From: CAKZQX01 sp034436755
GTDB taxonomy: Bacteria; Chloroflexota; Chloroflexia; Chloroflexales; Chloroflexaceae
Reading direction: 5' to 3'
Length of the DNA: 64,000 nt
NCBI GenBank assembly: GCA_034436755.1
Contig: DAOTVB010000030.1
Location: forward strand, 1-64,000
The notes beneath the pieces were generated by a model. That model saw only the letters and a list, made by a program, of their open reading frames with translations. It was not told where the DNA came from and did no database searches. Positions 1 through 8,155 of this stretch are shown here, piece after piece. How positions within the stretch are numbered: the first letter of the stretch is position 1; each line of letters starts with the position of its first letter. The position numbers and the translations under genes are program-made.

Positions 1-456
1 ATTGATGAAGTCCATCACCGCGTCGAGTTGTTTGCCGAGCAACTCCCCGGCCAGATTGTCGAGGTTGCGGATAAACTGCCCGATATCGTCGCCGATATCA
101 AGCGGGTTGAACGGATCTCTACCGAGCGCTTTCTGATGAACCAGGAGCGCCTGGAAGATATGCGCCACCAGTCCGATGAAAAGCTGGTCGCCCTCCAGGA
201 GACAGACGAGCGCCATCTGCGGCAACTGACTTCCTGGCTGGCGCGGGTTGATGGCTGGGTGCGTGAACTGGAGCAGCGTCTGAGCCGCAGTGCCAGTCGG
301 TTGGAAGCGGCGCAGCATTCCCACATTGCCCGTATTGCCGAGTTGGAACAGCGCGAACTACAAGTGATTGCCGCGCTCTCGGATGCGTTTCGGCAGCAGG
401 CCGATGCGGTCAAGCGGGCCCATGTCGAGTCACGCGCGCTGGCGGATAGTGAATAG
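1..456 (+). CDS. C-terminal part of a coiled-coil protein (5' truncated by window)
   Basis: The reading frame is already open at base 1, so only the last ~151 residues are present. They are dominated by charged heptad-like sequence rich in Glu, Arg, Gln and Leu, with few Pro or Gly, predicting a long coiled coil (for example around TERFLMNQERLEDMRHQSDE and the later RIAELEQRELQVIAALSD). No catalytic motif, signal peptide or membrane segment is visible. It lies 42 bases upstream of the glycosidase-like gene on the same strand and may be co-transcribed. I do not recognise the family; a structural or filament-type role is only a guess. Confidence 0.75.
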   Translation: MDEVHHRVELFAEQLPGQIVEVADKLPDIVADIKRVERISTERFLMNQERLEDMRHQSDEKLVALQETDERHLRQLTSWLARVDGWVRELEQRLSRSASRLEAAQHSHIARIAELEQRELQVIAALSDAFRQQADAVKRAHVESRALADSE

Positions 457-498
457 GTCGGGTCGGGTGTCGTTCATAGGTTTCTGGGCAATAACGCT

Positions 499-1776
499 AT
501 GAACAGTGAGGCAACCTTTTCGCTGGGTATTACCTACTGGCCGCGCCGCACGGGGTACGCGGGCTGGAAAGCCTTCGATGCCGGCGCAACCCGCGATGAA
601 CTGGCGCATATCGCTGATCTCGGTTGCGACACGGTGCGTCTCTGCCTGCGCTGGGAGGATTTTCAACCTGGTCCTGCCCGCATCAACAGCCGTGCGATGC
701 GTGCGCTGGAGCACACCCTGGATGCGGCTCAGGCGCAACGCCTGAGCGTGGTTGCTGTACTTTTTGCCGGTGTGATGGGTGGGGTGATCCAGATTCCTGC
801 CTGGGCCACCGGCATCAGTCCTGGACCGGATCTGGCACTGATGGCGCGCTTTGGTGTCCCGTTAACCAGTTCGGTAGCACCAGTCTTTTTTGATGGTGAC
901 TACCACGAAACAACCGTACGGGATCTCTATCGTGATCCGCAGCAGCGTACTGCACAGCGCTATCTCATTCGGGAAGTTGTCGGCTATTTTGCGCCGCATC
1001 CCGCGCTCTGGTTCTGGCAGCTCGGCTATGATCTTGATCGGGCACGCGACCCGGGTTCATCCGAAGAAGCGTTTGATTGGCTGGCCGACCTGGCTGAGTA
1101 TGCCCGCGAGCAGGGCGCAACCCGGCTGCTGGGCACAACCTCGGCCCACTCCCTGGTGCGCACCAATAGCCTCCGCCCGCAGCATATCGCCCAAATTTGT
1201 GATCAGGTGGGTGTGCATACCCGACCATACGACCCGCTCCCCGTGGAGGAGCCCTGGCAGGTTGCGTATGTCACCTTCCTGCATGCGCTGACGGCAACCC
1301 GGACAGGGCAGGCGGTGGTTGTGGCCGACCTGGGGCTGGCAACAAGTCCCGACAATCGGCCGGGCTGGATCAGAGACAGCCTGCCGGGTGCTACCCGGCG
1401 CATCTACCTGGCGGATGAGGATCAGCAGGCTGCTTTTGTCGAAACGGCGGTTGAGGCGCTGCACCGCGCGGGCGCGGCGGGTGTGTGGCTGGCCGCCTAC
1501 GCCGATGTTCCGGAAACGCTCTGGCAAACCGCGCCCTACGACCGGGCTATCCAGGCGCGCACGCTGGGCATTGTTCGGTCGGATGGCCGGGAGAAACTCG
1601 CCGCGGCAACGTTTCGCTCAATCAGCAAACGTCTCGCTCAGGCCGACCATACCTGGATGCCGCTGAACCGGAAGCCGGGGGCAACGCCCACCCTTGAGGT
1701 TGATCCTGAGCGCTACCAGGACAACCCCGCCGGCGAGTTGCGGCGGTTGTTCCGTGAGTGGCAGAGTAAAGGGTGA
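499..1776 (+). CDS. Glycoside hydrolase-like TIM-barrel protein, catalytic glutamates apparently lost
   Basis: This 425-aa protein has the layout of a GH5/GH39-type (beta/alpha)8 glycosidase. It opens with a GITYWPRRTGYAGW strand, followed by GCDTVRLCLRWEDFQP, the usual early barrel motif. In active relatives the acid/base sits in a W-x-L-G-N-E motif and the nucleophile in an E-F-G motif. Here the matching segments read FWQLGYDLD (near residue 174) and VVVADLGLATSP (near residue 275), so neither Glu is present. No signal peptide is seen, so it is probably cytoplasmic. The fold assignment is from motifs; loss of activity is inference. It could be a carbohydrate-binding pseudo-enzyme or use other residues. 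The SD before ATG 499 is weak. Confidence 0.65.
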   Translation: MNSEATFSLGITYWPRRTGYAGWKAFDAGATRDELAHIADLGCDTVRLCLRWEDFQPGPARINSRAMRALEHTLDAAQAQRLSVVAVLFAGVMGGVIQIPAWATGISPGPDLALMARFGVPLTSSVAPVFFDGDYHETTVRDLYRDPQQRTAQRYLIREVVGYFAPHPALWFWQLGYDLDRARDPGSSEEAFDWLADLAEYAREQGATRLLGTTSAHSLVRTNSLRPQHIAQICDQVGVHTRPYDPLPVEEPWQVAYVTFLHALTATRTGQAVVVADLGLATSPDNRPGWIRDSLPGATRRIYLADEDQQAAFVETAVEALHRAGAAGVWLAAYADVPETLWQTAPYDRAIQARTLGIVRSDGREKLAAATFRSISKRLAQADHTWMPLNRKPGATPTLEVDPERYQDNPAGELRRLFREWQSKG

Positions 1777-1864
1777 TCCGCCTTCGTGCCATGGAGCACA
1801 CCAGGGACACCGAGGGTGAGTTACGCGCCACCTGAGTGCAATGTTTGCCTGAACCAGGGTGTTA

Positions 1865-1883
1865 TGACACTGTTATTGTGTCA
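1865..1883. promoter_or_regulatory. Small inverted repeat upstream of endonuclease V
   Basis: TGACAC and GTGTCA form a 6-bp inverted repeat around a 7-base AT-rich spacer, about 75 bases before the endonuclease V start. It could be an operator or a weak stem-loop. No known regulator is recognised. Confidence 0.25.
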
Positions 1884-1910
1884 GTCTTTATGTCTGAGAT
1901 ATAGTTTACT

Positions 1911-1953
1911 CATAACCGTTAACCGTTAACCCATAACCGTTAACCCATAACCG
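1911..1953. repeat. Short tandem repeat of the TAACCGTTAACCC family
   Basis: Three to four near-perfect copies of a unit resembling CATAACCGTTAACC lie immediately before the endonuclease V start codon. The same motif recurs at about 29430-29465, 33870-33905 and 55840-55872, always between genes. It is a genome-specific intergenic repeat of unknown role. Here it occupies the place where a Shine-Dalgarno sequence would be expected. Confidence 0.7.
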
Positions 1954-1956
1954 CAT

Positions 1957-2649
1957 ATGAATTGGCCTACAACACCAGACGAAGCCATCGCCCTGCAGCA
2001 GCAGTTGCGCGACCAGGTAATCCTGACCGATGACTTTGATGCGATCCGCACTGTGGCCGGGGTCGATGTCGGCTTTGAGGAGAGTAACACGATCGCGCGC
2101 GCGGCGGTGGTTGTGCTCGCGTACCCGGAGTTGCAACCACTGGACTATGCCACGGCCCGGTTGCCGGTCACGTTCCCCTACATTCCCGGCCTGCTCTCGT
2201 TCCGCGAAACGCCGGTCATTCTTGAGGGGCTGGGGCAGTTGCGCCAGCAACCCGACCTGGTGATCTGTGATGGGCAGGGGATCGCCCATCCGCGCCGCTT
2301 TGGTATCGCCTGCCACCTCGGATTGGAAGCCGGTTTACCGGCGATTGGCTGTGCCAAGTCACGATTGACGGGGCAGCATGGGGTGCTGCCGGAAGAACGG
2401 GGCGCAGGTGTGCCGCTGCTTGACGGTGACGAGCAGATCGGCGTTGTGTTGCGGACGCGCTCCAGCACGAAACCGGTCTATGTCTCGCCGGGGCATCGGG
2501 TGAGTATGGCGAGCGCCGTCACCTTTGTAATGAACTGCGTCACAAAATATCGGCTGCCCGAAACCACCCGCGCTGCGCACAATCTGGCTTCACACGGTAC
2601 GCCCCCGCGCGGCATCACGGGCGATACCTCGCAGGGGCGGTTGTTCTAA
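1957..2649 (+). CDS. nfi: Endonuclease V (deoxyinosine 3' endonuclease)
   Basis: A 230-aa protein of normal length for endonuclease V, which cleaves the second phosphodiester bond 3' of deoxyinosine and related deaminated bases during DNA repair. The hallmark blocks are present in order: AGVDVGF with the first metal-binding Asp (about residue 29), YIPGLLSFRE with the conserved Tyr wedge and Glu, DGQGIAHPRRFGIACHLG with the second Asp, and GCAKSRL. No paired repair gene is adjacent. The ATG directly follows a short repeat and has no convincing SD, so translation may be leaderless or weak. Family assignment is confident. Confidence 0.95.
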   Translation: MNWPTTPDEAIALQQQLRDQVILTDDFDAIRTVAGVDVGFEESNTIARAAVVVLAYPELQPLDYATARLPVTFPYIPGLLSFRETPVILEGLGQLRQQPDLVICDGQGIAHPRRFGIACHLGLEAGLPAIGCAKSRLTGQHGVLPEERGAGVPLLDGDEQIGVVLRTRSSTKPVYVSPGHRVSMASAVTFVMNCVTKYRLPETTRAAHNLASHGTPPRGITGDTSQGRLF

Positions 2650-2685
2650 CGCCGATCTCCAAATGAATAAGGAACAATTGGCCGA

Positions 2686-4369
2686 TCAGGGCGCGGCACA
2701 GACATCACCATCCAGTACCAGCGACACCGGGTCCAGGATGACCGGGCTGTCGGCTTTGATCTGAATCGGGATGGTCGGCGCAGTTGTGCTGGTGGTTTCA
2801 TCAAAGAAGCGAGCGTACTTGCGGGTCACGCCGTCAGCGCCGCGATACTGCACGTAGCCCTCCAGCAGATACTCTCCTGGTGGTATGCCGCTGAACGTGA
2901 ACTGCATCTGCCCGGTCTGTGCATCGACAATGATGGGCACCACATAGCTCGATCCATTCTGCGTGCTCAACAGCGTGGCAACTCCAACCTGTCCATTCGG
3001 CATATCTGCTGCATCAAGGGTGTCTACCCAGTCGCCAACTACGGGCTGGCAGGTGACATTGACGACTTTTGTATAGATTTCGTTCAAAGATCATGTCCAC
3101 ATTATTCCGTCCAGTATCCGGATCAACCTCAAGATCGCGGGCTTCATAATACAAGGTTGGAGAAGAGGCCACGCCGTCTTGCAGCCCGTTACGGGGGATG
3201 CTGGATAATGCAATAACATGCACCTCGTGACCATTGCTTTTGAGGTGTTCGTTACTTACATTCACCATAGCGTTAATGGGTCGATCATAGAGTATTCCAT
3301 TGAGCAATAACTTCCCTTCGCGTTCCGGATGATCAGGGTCGATCACCATGGCATTGATATGGCATTCTATTGTTTCGGGAATATAAACCTGACCGGATGC
3401 ACAAATGTGTCCGGCAGGGAAGTATTCCGGCCTGTTATTGCCATGTCTATTCGCTTGATAGCCTGGCCCATCCGGATCGAAGAGATGGTTCGATATCCCA
3501 TCGGTCACAAAGATTACGACAGTCTTGTATGCATATTCCTTGCCCGCAAACGTAACGGTCTTATCACCATTCAGCGCCAGGGATGCGCCATAGAGTCCGG
3601 CGGCGCCATTAGTACCACCTTCAGTTTTGTAGGGATCACCGTTATCTGCTCCAACTGTGTCAACGGCGTTCGCAAGGACACTGGTATCATTGCTCCACTC
3701 CGTCATGGAACGAAAATCCTATGCCTGTCTAAACGCCATAATTATCATCTCATCAGTGGGAAGGGCTGGATTATAATAATCGTTCCCCGGCATATTAGTC
3801 AGATCAATCAGATGCTTGATCGCGTTTTTCGCCACATAGATGCGCCGTTCTTCCACGGTCTCCCAGGCATAATCTGATGCTAGCACACAATTAGGGCGGT
3901 CCAGCGGATCGACCCCCGGCGCATTCCCACACTGTAAGCCATCCTTCCCCAGTCCCGCAAAGTTGAAATTCATCGACCCGGAGACATCCAGCACTACCGC
4001 GTAGCGAACCGGTTGGTAGGATACACTGCTATCCGCATGTTCGGGGCGCAGGCGCACATAGCCGGTCAAACCGGACTCCGGTGTATCCGGCGTGCTGGTT
4101 GGTGTGGCGGTAGCCGTTGGCGTAGCGGTAGGTGTTGGTGTGGTGGTGGCCGTTGGCGTGGCGGTGGTGGTCGGTGTCAACGTCGGATCGGCGGCTACTT
4201 CCGCATTTCCACCCACCACCAGCGGCAGGTAGACCGGACCCGGTTCGGTGTCGGCATGACCCGTGGGTGGCGTTTGAGCGATAAACAGACCAGCGAGCAG
4301 TATGACGATAGGAAGCAGGGCGAACCAACGCGTTCGGCGGGTATGGTTGGACGTGTCATCGGGCGACAT
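2686..4369 (-). pseudogene. vWA-domain membrane-anchored protein, interrupted by an in-frame TAG and a frameshift
   Basis: The start at 4369 (MSPDDTS...) is preceded by a GGGGG SD. The product has one N-terminal membrane segment (FALLPIVILLAGLFIA), a Thr/Pro-rich linker and a von Willebrand A domain with the MIDAS sequence DVSGSM. An in-frame TAG at 3719-3721 stops it after MAFRQA, yet the same frame continues as DFRSMTEWSNDTSV, normal vWA sequence. A second lesion near 3085-3090 shifts the frame before NEIYTKVVNVTCQPV, which runs to 2686 as a beta-rich C-terminal region. Rejoined, it would be ~560 aa. Two independent lesions argue for a pseudogene, though sequencing error is possible. An intact version would be a surface protein. 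Confidence 0.75.
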
Positions 4370-4829
4370 AGTGGAACCCCCTTGTGTGAAAGCGACGTTT
4401 AAAACGATAGCGAGCGTTATGTGTCTCCCCGCATAGTATAGCACAAACGGGATCGAATTTGAATATGAGGATTTTGTAAAGTATCGGAAGCCTTGCTCTT
4501 CAAAATAATGGACCATAGTAGCGTGCTACTTATTCTTTGAGATGACTATCACAAATAAGGTGATGTAATGCCAATAAGATTGTACATGAAAGTAGTAATA
4601 AAAGATTTGGATGAACACTGATACTTTCTAAGTGTACTGTCAGTAAATTCATACAGCAACAGTTGACATAGATGCACCACACCAGCATTAACATGCTACC
4701 TGTAGACCCGGCAGTGTAGTGACCCTGTGTGCCGGTTCTGGTGCGGAACAAACAAGGCGGCCTGTGCAACAGCGAACAGTATCCGCCATGTTACGCTAAT
4801 TCTGGCAGCAGCTTTACCTGAGATGTAGT
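4370..4829. other. Intergenic region with no supported gene
   Basis: This AT-richer stretch lies between the divergently arranged vWA pseudogene and the tRNA/tuf operon. Short ORFs here have no family resemblance and poor codon use. Apart from presumed upstream sequences of the two flanking units I see nothing in it. Confidence 0.5.
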
Positions 4830-4858
4830 TTGCAAGGATAGCACAAGTGTGATAGAAT
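4830..4858 (+). promoter_or_regulatory. Sigma70-type promoter of the tRNA-tuf operon
   Basis: TTGCAA at 4830-4835 and TAGAAT at 4853-4858 are separated by exactly 17 bases and lie about 40 bases before the first tRNA. Both hexamers are one mismatch from consensus, and this is the only good match upstream of the cluster. Confidence 0.65.
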
Positions 4859-4898
4859 ACCTGCGCTGACAAATTTTGTCGGTCTTTTTGCAGTGCGA

Positions 4899-4974
4899 GC
4901 CGACGTAGCTCAATTGGCAGAGCAACGGTTTTGTAAACCGTAGGTTCAGGGTTCGATTCCCTGCGTCGGCTCCA
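4899..4974 (+). tRNA. trnT-UGU: tRNA-Thr (anticodon TGT)
   Basis: A complete cloverleaf with acceptor GCCGACG/CGTCGGC, D-arm GCTC...GAGC, anticodon stem ACGGT/ACCGT around loop TTTGTAA, the GGTTCGATTCC T-arm and an encoded CCA. The anticodon TGT reads ACA. It is the first gene of the Thr-Tyr-(insert)-Thr-tuf cluster, matching the E. coli thrU position. Confidence 0.97.
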
Positions 4975-4987
4975 GGCCAGTCTCTGT

Positions 4988-5073
4988 GGGTCGGTACCGA
5001 AGTGGCCAACCGGGGCAGACTGTAAATCTGCTGGCTTACGCCTTCGCAGGTTCGAATCCTGCCCGGCCCACCA
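4988..5073 (+). tRNA. trnY-GUA: tRNA-Tyr (anticodon GTA)
   Basis: A class II tRNA of 86 nt with CCA encoded. The acceptor is GGGTCGG/CCGGCCC, the anticodon loop is ACTGTAAAT with anticodon GTA, and there is a long variable arm (around 5029-5046), as expected of bacterial tRNA-Tyr. It lies 13 bases after tRNA-Thr and matches E. coli tyrU in order. Confidence 0.96.
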
Positions 5074-5090
5074 TTTATATCATCACTGCT

Positions 5091-5122
5091 ATGCTCCCGT
5101 AGTGTTTATCTCTCGGGAGCAT
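5091..5122 (+). other. Stem-loop between tRNA-Tyr and the inserted ORF
   Basis: ATGCTCCCG (5091-5099) pairs perfectly with CGGGAGCAT (5114-5122) around a 14-base loop. There is no following T-run, so it is not a standard terminator. It could be a processing site of the tRNA transcript or a boundary of the inserted segment. Confidence 0.45.
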
Positions 5123-5135
5123 ATTAAATGTAGCT

Positions 5136-5741
5136 ATGCGTAGATGCCCGCTCGCGCGTGATGAACTTGAACAGTTGTATTATGCGCAGAAGTTGTCAAT
5201 GCAGCAGATTGCGCAACATTTCGGCTGTAGCGTAAATAAGGTTGTCTACTGGATGCAACAGTACGGGTTTGAGCGCCGTACCTGGAGCGAGGCAACTTAT
5301 GTCTATCGCAATCCCGATGGTGATCCCTTCAAGATATGTATGCCCGAAACCTCGGAAGAGTGGAAGTTGTTTGGTGTGGGCATCGGGTTGTATATGGGTG
5401 AAGGGGCCAGAAAAACAAAATGGCATGTTGCTATAGTCAATACGAATCCAGGGGTGCATCGGACGTTTATTGTCTTTTTGGAGCGTTTTTGTGGTGTATT
5501 AAGAAAAAATGTAAAGTTGGACTTGAATGTTTTTGATGATTGTGATGTGGAGTTGGTCAAGCAATGGTGGGTGAGTCAGTTAGAGTTATCGCAAGAACAG
5601 TTTCGTTCCGTCTGTATTCGGCCCTCTAAGAGGAGTGGTGTTTATAAGAATAAGAGTATGTATGGAACTCTGACGGTGATGTTTAGTAATGCAAAGTTAA
5701 AGAAAATAATTGACGAGTGGTGTTCTGAGTACTATAGTTAG
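5136..5741 (+). CDS. HTH plus LAGLIDADG-like protein inserted in the tRNA-tuf operon
   Basis: A 201-aa protein. Residues 5-50 form a helix-turn-helix (MQQIAQHFGCSVNKVVYWMQQYGF), as in resolvase-type HTH domains. Residues ~80-95 contain GVGIGLYMGEGARK, the G-x-Y-x-G-E-G motif of single-motif LAGLIDADG-fold proteins related to homing endonucleases. The remainder is compatible with half of that fold. It sits exactly where tRNA-Gly(TCC) lies in the E. coli thrU-tyrU-glyT-thrT-tufB order, and its 3' half is much more AT-rich than the flanking genes, suggesting horizontal acquisition. I infer a mobile-endonuclease relative or a domesticated DNA-binding protein. The active site is not proven. No good SD is seen. 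Confidence 0.7.
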   Translation: MRRCPLARDELEQLYYAQKLSMQQIAQHFGCSVNKVVYWMQQYGFERRTWSEATYVYRNPDGDPFKICMPETSEEWKLFGVGIGLYMGEGARKTKWHVAIVNTNPGVHRTFIVFLERFCGVLRKNVKLDLNVFDDCDVELVKQWWVSQLELSQEQFRSVCIRPSKRSGVYKNKSMYGTLTVMFSNAKLKKIIDEWCSEYYS

Positions 5742-5760
5742 TCTGGGTGTCTTTTAGCGT

Positions 5761-5836
5761 GCCCACGTAGCTCAGTAGGTAGAGCATTGCCTTGGTAAGG
5801 CAAAGGTCACGGGTTCAAGTCCCGTCGTGGGCTCCA
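5761..5836 (+). tRNA. trnT-GGU: tRNA-Thr (anticodon GGT)
   Basis: A cloverleaf with acceptor GCCCACG/CGTGGGC, anticodon stem TTGCC/GGCAA around loop TTGGTAA (anticodon GGT, reading ACC/ACT), a GGTTCAAGTCC T-arm and encoded CCA. It lies directly upstream of tuf, as thrT does upstream of tufB in E. coli. Confidence 0.97.
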
Positions 5837-5940
5837 ATGTAGGATCGGCATTGCGGCGAAACTGAAACTTTTCGTTGTAATGTATGAGGCGGGGGTGGGG
5901 TTGCTCTGCCTCAACCTCATAACCAAGGAGTTGCGAATTC

Positions 5941-7146
5941 ATGGCAAAGCAAAAGTTCGAGCGCACGAAGCCGCATTTGAATGTCGGCACGATTGGGCAC
6001 GTTGACCACGGGAAGACCACCCTGACCGCCGCGATTACCAAGGTGCTGGCGATGGCCGGTGGGGCGACCTATACCTCCTACGATCAGATCGATAACGCGC
6101 CGGAGGAGCGCGCCCGTGGAATTACCATCGCTATTCGGCACGTTGAGTATCAGACCGAGAATCGCCATTATGCCCATGTGGACTGCCCCGGTCACGCCGA
6201 CTATATCAAGAACATGATTACCGGCGCGGCCCAGATGGACGGTGCGATCCTGGTGGTCTCGGCTCCCGACGGCCCGATGCCCCAGACCCGCGAGCATATT
6301 CTGCTGGCCCGCCAGGTGCAGGTGCCGGCGATGGTCGTCTTCCTCAACAAGACGGATATGATGGATGACGAGGAACTGCTCGAACTGGTGGAATTGGAGT
6401 TGCGCGAACTGCTCAGTAATTACGAGTTCCCCGGCGATGATATTCCGATTGTGCGCGGCAGTGCGCTGGCGGCGATTGAAAGCACCGCAACGGATGTGTC
6501 CGCGCCGGAGTATCAGCCCATCCTGCAACTGATGGACGCGGTGGATAGCTACATCCCGACGCCGGAGCGCGCGGTGAACCAGCCGTTCCTGATGCCGATT
6601 GAGGACGTGTTCGGGATTAAGGGCCGCGGGACGGTGGTGACGGGCCGGATCGAGCGGGGCAAGGTCAAGGTCGGCGAAACCATCGAGATCGTCGGGATGA
6701 ATGAAGAGGTACCGCGCAAGACGGTCGTGACCGGCGTAGAGATGTTCCAGAAGACGCTGGACGAGGGGATGGCCGGGGACAACGTCGGCTGTCTGCTGCG
6801 AGGTGTGGAGCGGGGCGACATCGAGCGCGGACAGGTGCTGGCGCAACCGGGGAGCATTAGCCCGCACAAGCGGTTCGCGGCGCAGGTCTACGTGCTCAAG
6901 AAGGACGAAGGTGGTCGTCACACGCCCTTCTTCCCCGGGTACCGCCCGCAGTTCTACATCCGCACAACGGACGTAACCGGAGCGATCCATCTGCCGGAAG
7001 GTACGGAGATGGTGATGCCGGGGGACAACATCGTGATGGACGTGGAGTTGATCGTGCCGGTGGCAATCGAGGAAGGCTTGCGGTTTGCAATTCGTGAGGG
7101 TGGTCGCACCGTGGGTGCTGGTGTCGTCACCAAGATTGTAGCTTAG
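5941..7146 (+). CDS. tuf: Translation elongation factor Tu
   Basis: A 401-aa GTPase that delivers aminoacyl-tRNA to the ribosome. G-domain motifs are GHVDHGKT (residues 19-26), RGITI in switch I, DCPGHADY with the catalytic His, and NKTD; domains 2 and 3 follow at full length. The segment after RGITI reads AIRHVEYQT rather than the more usual N-x-x-H form; I believe this is a lineage variant, not a defect. It heads the protein-coding part of the operon, 104 bases after tRNA-Thr, with an AAGGAG SD just before the ATG. The shared tRNA-tuf transcript implies growth-rate control with the translation machinery. Confidence 0.99.
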   Translation: MAKQKFERTKPHLNVGTIGHVDHGKTTLTAAITKVLAMAGGATYTSYDQIDNAPEERARGITIAIRHVEYQTENRHYAHVDCPGHADYIKNMITGAAQMDGAILVVSAPDGPMPQTREHILLARQVQVPAMVVFLNKTDMMDDEELLELVELELRELLSNYEFPGDDIPIVRGSALAAIESTATDVSAPEYQPILQLMDAVDSYIPTPERAVNQPFLMPIEDVFGIKGRGTVVTGRIERGKVKVGETIEIVGMNEEVPRKTVVTGVEMFQKTLDEGMAGDNVGCLLRGVERGDIERGQVLAQPGSISPHKRFAAQVYVLKKDEGGRHTPFFPGYRPQFYIRTTDVTGAIHLPEGTEMVMPGDNIVMDVELIVPVAIEEGLRFAIREGGRTVGAGVVTKIVA

Positions 7147-7208
7147 TGGAGAACACCGCGTGGGGTTCGTCTTGCTAATAAGACCGGCCCCCGCAGTAAG
7201 GAAAGTCG

Positions 7209-7436
7209 ATGGCCGTTGCGAAGGAAAAAGAGAAAGAACGTCGTGAAAACAGTGTCGCTCGTACGTTCCGTGAGACACGGGCTGAGTTGCGCAAGGTCGT
7301 CTGGCCCTCCCGTCAGGAGACTGTACGCCTTACTATTGTGGTGATTATTGTCTCCTTTGTTATTGGTCTCTTTCTGTTTATGGGGGATTCGATCTTTCTC
7401 TGGCTCTACACAATGCTTGTGGATCTGGTGCGATAA
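7209..7436 (+). CDS. secE: Preprotein translocase subunit SecE
   Basis: A 75-aa single-span protein of the SecYEG channel. The N-terminal half is basic and charged and contains the conserved FRETRAELRKVVWPSRQET amphipathic region. One membrane helix follows (TIVVIIVSFVIGLFLFMG). The order tuf-secE-nusG-rplK is standard, although rpmG (L33), often found between tuf and secE, is absent here. The SD is AAGGAAA before the ATG. Confidence 0.96.
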   Translation: MAVAKEKEKERRENSVARTFRETRAELRKVVWPSRQETVRLTIVVIIVSFVIGLFLFMGDSIFLWLYTMLVDLVR

Positions 7437-7471
7437 TGGCATAGTGTAACAACGCATGGATGGGGATATTC

Positions 7472-8050
7472 GTGACAGAAGAAGAGCAGAAAACAGAGTT
7501 TGAATCATCATCGCAGGAAGATAACCGCCACTGGTATGTGATTCATACCTATTCGGGTTATGAAAATAAGGTCAGGCAGAATCTGGAACATCGTATTGAC
7601 TCGATGGAGATGCGTGACCAGATCTTCCGGGTCATCGTGCCGACTGAGGAAGAGATCGAGATAAAAAACGGTCAGCGGCGCACGGTGAACAAAAAGATTT
7701 ACCCGGGCTATGTGCTTGTGCAGATGCGCATGACGGATGACTCCTGGTATGTGGTGCGGAATACACCCGGTGTCACCAGTTTTGTTGGACATGGTAATCG
7801 TCCAACACCGCTTGATGATCACGAGGTGAAGGCGATCCTCAAGCAGATGGAAGAGGAAGCGCCCAAGGTTCGCGTCAGTTACCAGGTTGGTCAGGCTGTC
7901 AAGATTACCGATGGTCCGTTCACTGATTTTGAGGGTATTGTTGATGCCATTGATCATGAGCGCGGTCGTGTGCGAGTACTGGTGTCATTCTTTGGGCGTG
8001 AAGCCCCTGTTGAATTGGACTTTCTCCAGGTAACCCGGCTGGTAGACTAA
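7472..8050 (+). CDS. nusG: Transcription termination/antitermination factor NusG
   Basis: This ~192-aa protein couples RNA polymerase to the ribosome and to Rho. It shows the NGN domain starting RHWYVIHTYSGYENKVRQNLE, the KKIYPGYVLVQM and NTPGVTSFVG blocks, and a C-terminal KOW domain (VGQAVKITDGPFTDFEG). I chose GTG 7472 because the purine-rich GGATGGGGAT lies just upstream of it. An in-frame ATG at 7460 would overlap that SD and add four residues (MGIF). It follows secE by 35 bases. Confidence 0.96.
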   Translation: MTEEEQKTEFESSSQEDNRHWYVIHTYSGYENKVRQNLEHRIDSMEMRDQIFRVIVPTEEEIEIKNGQRRTVNKKIYPGYVLVQMRMTDDSWYVVRNTPGVTSFVGHGNRPTPLDDHEVKAILKQMEEEAPKVRVSYQVGQAVKITDGPFTDFEGIVDAIDHERGRVRVLVSFFGREAPVELDFLQVTRLVD

Positions 8051-8080
8051 GTACTACTTGCCATCAGTTGTCAGCCTGTG

Positions 8081-8110
8081 GCCGCCAGCTTCGGCAGTGA
8101 AGCTGGCGGC
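8081..8110 (+). terminator. Stem-loop between nusG and rplK (partial terminator or processing site)
   Basis: An 11-bp perfect stem (8081-8091 with 8100-8110) closes an 8-base loop. It is followed by TTATAA rather than a long T-run. The position suggests partial termination or an RNase site separating secE-nusG from the ribosomal protein genes. Confidence 0.55.
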
Positions 8111-8155
8111 TTATAACTGGATGCTGGCAGATAGAAACAGTTCAGGAGAGTTATT

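Noticed and set aside
3719..3721. TAG in the vWA gene as a pyrrolysine or read-through codon
   Set aside because: No sign of pyrrolysine use, and a second lesion (frameshift) lies downstream; a pseudogene or sequence error is simpler.
5917..7278. A 453-aa ORF antisense to tuf
   Set aside because: It mirrors the tuf coding sequence in a GC-biased antisense frame, with a His/Arg/Leu-rich composition and no homology; EF-Tu on the plus strand is unequivocal.
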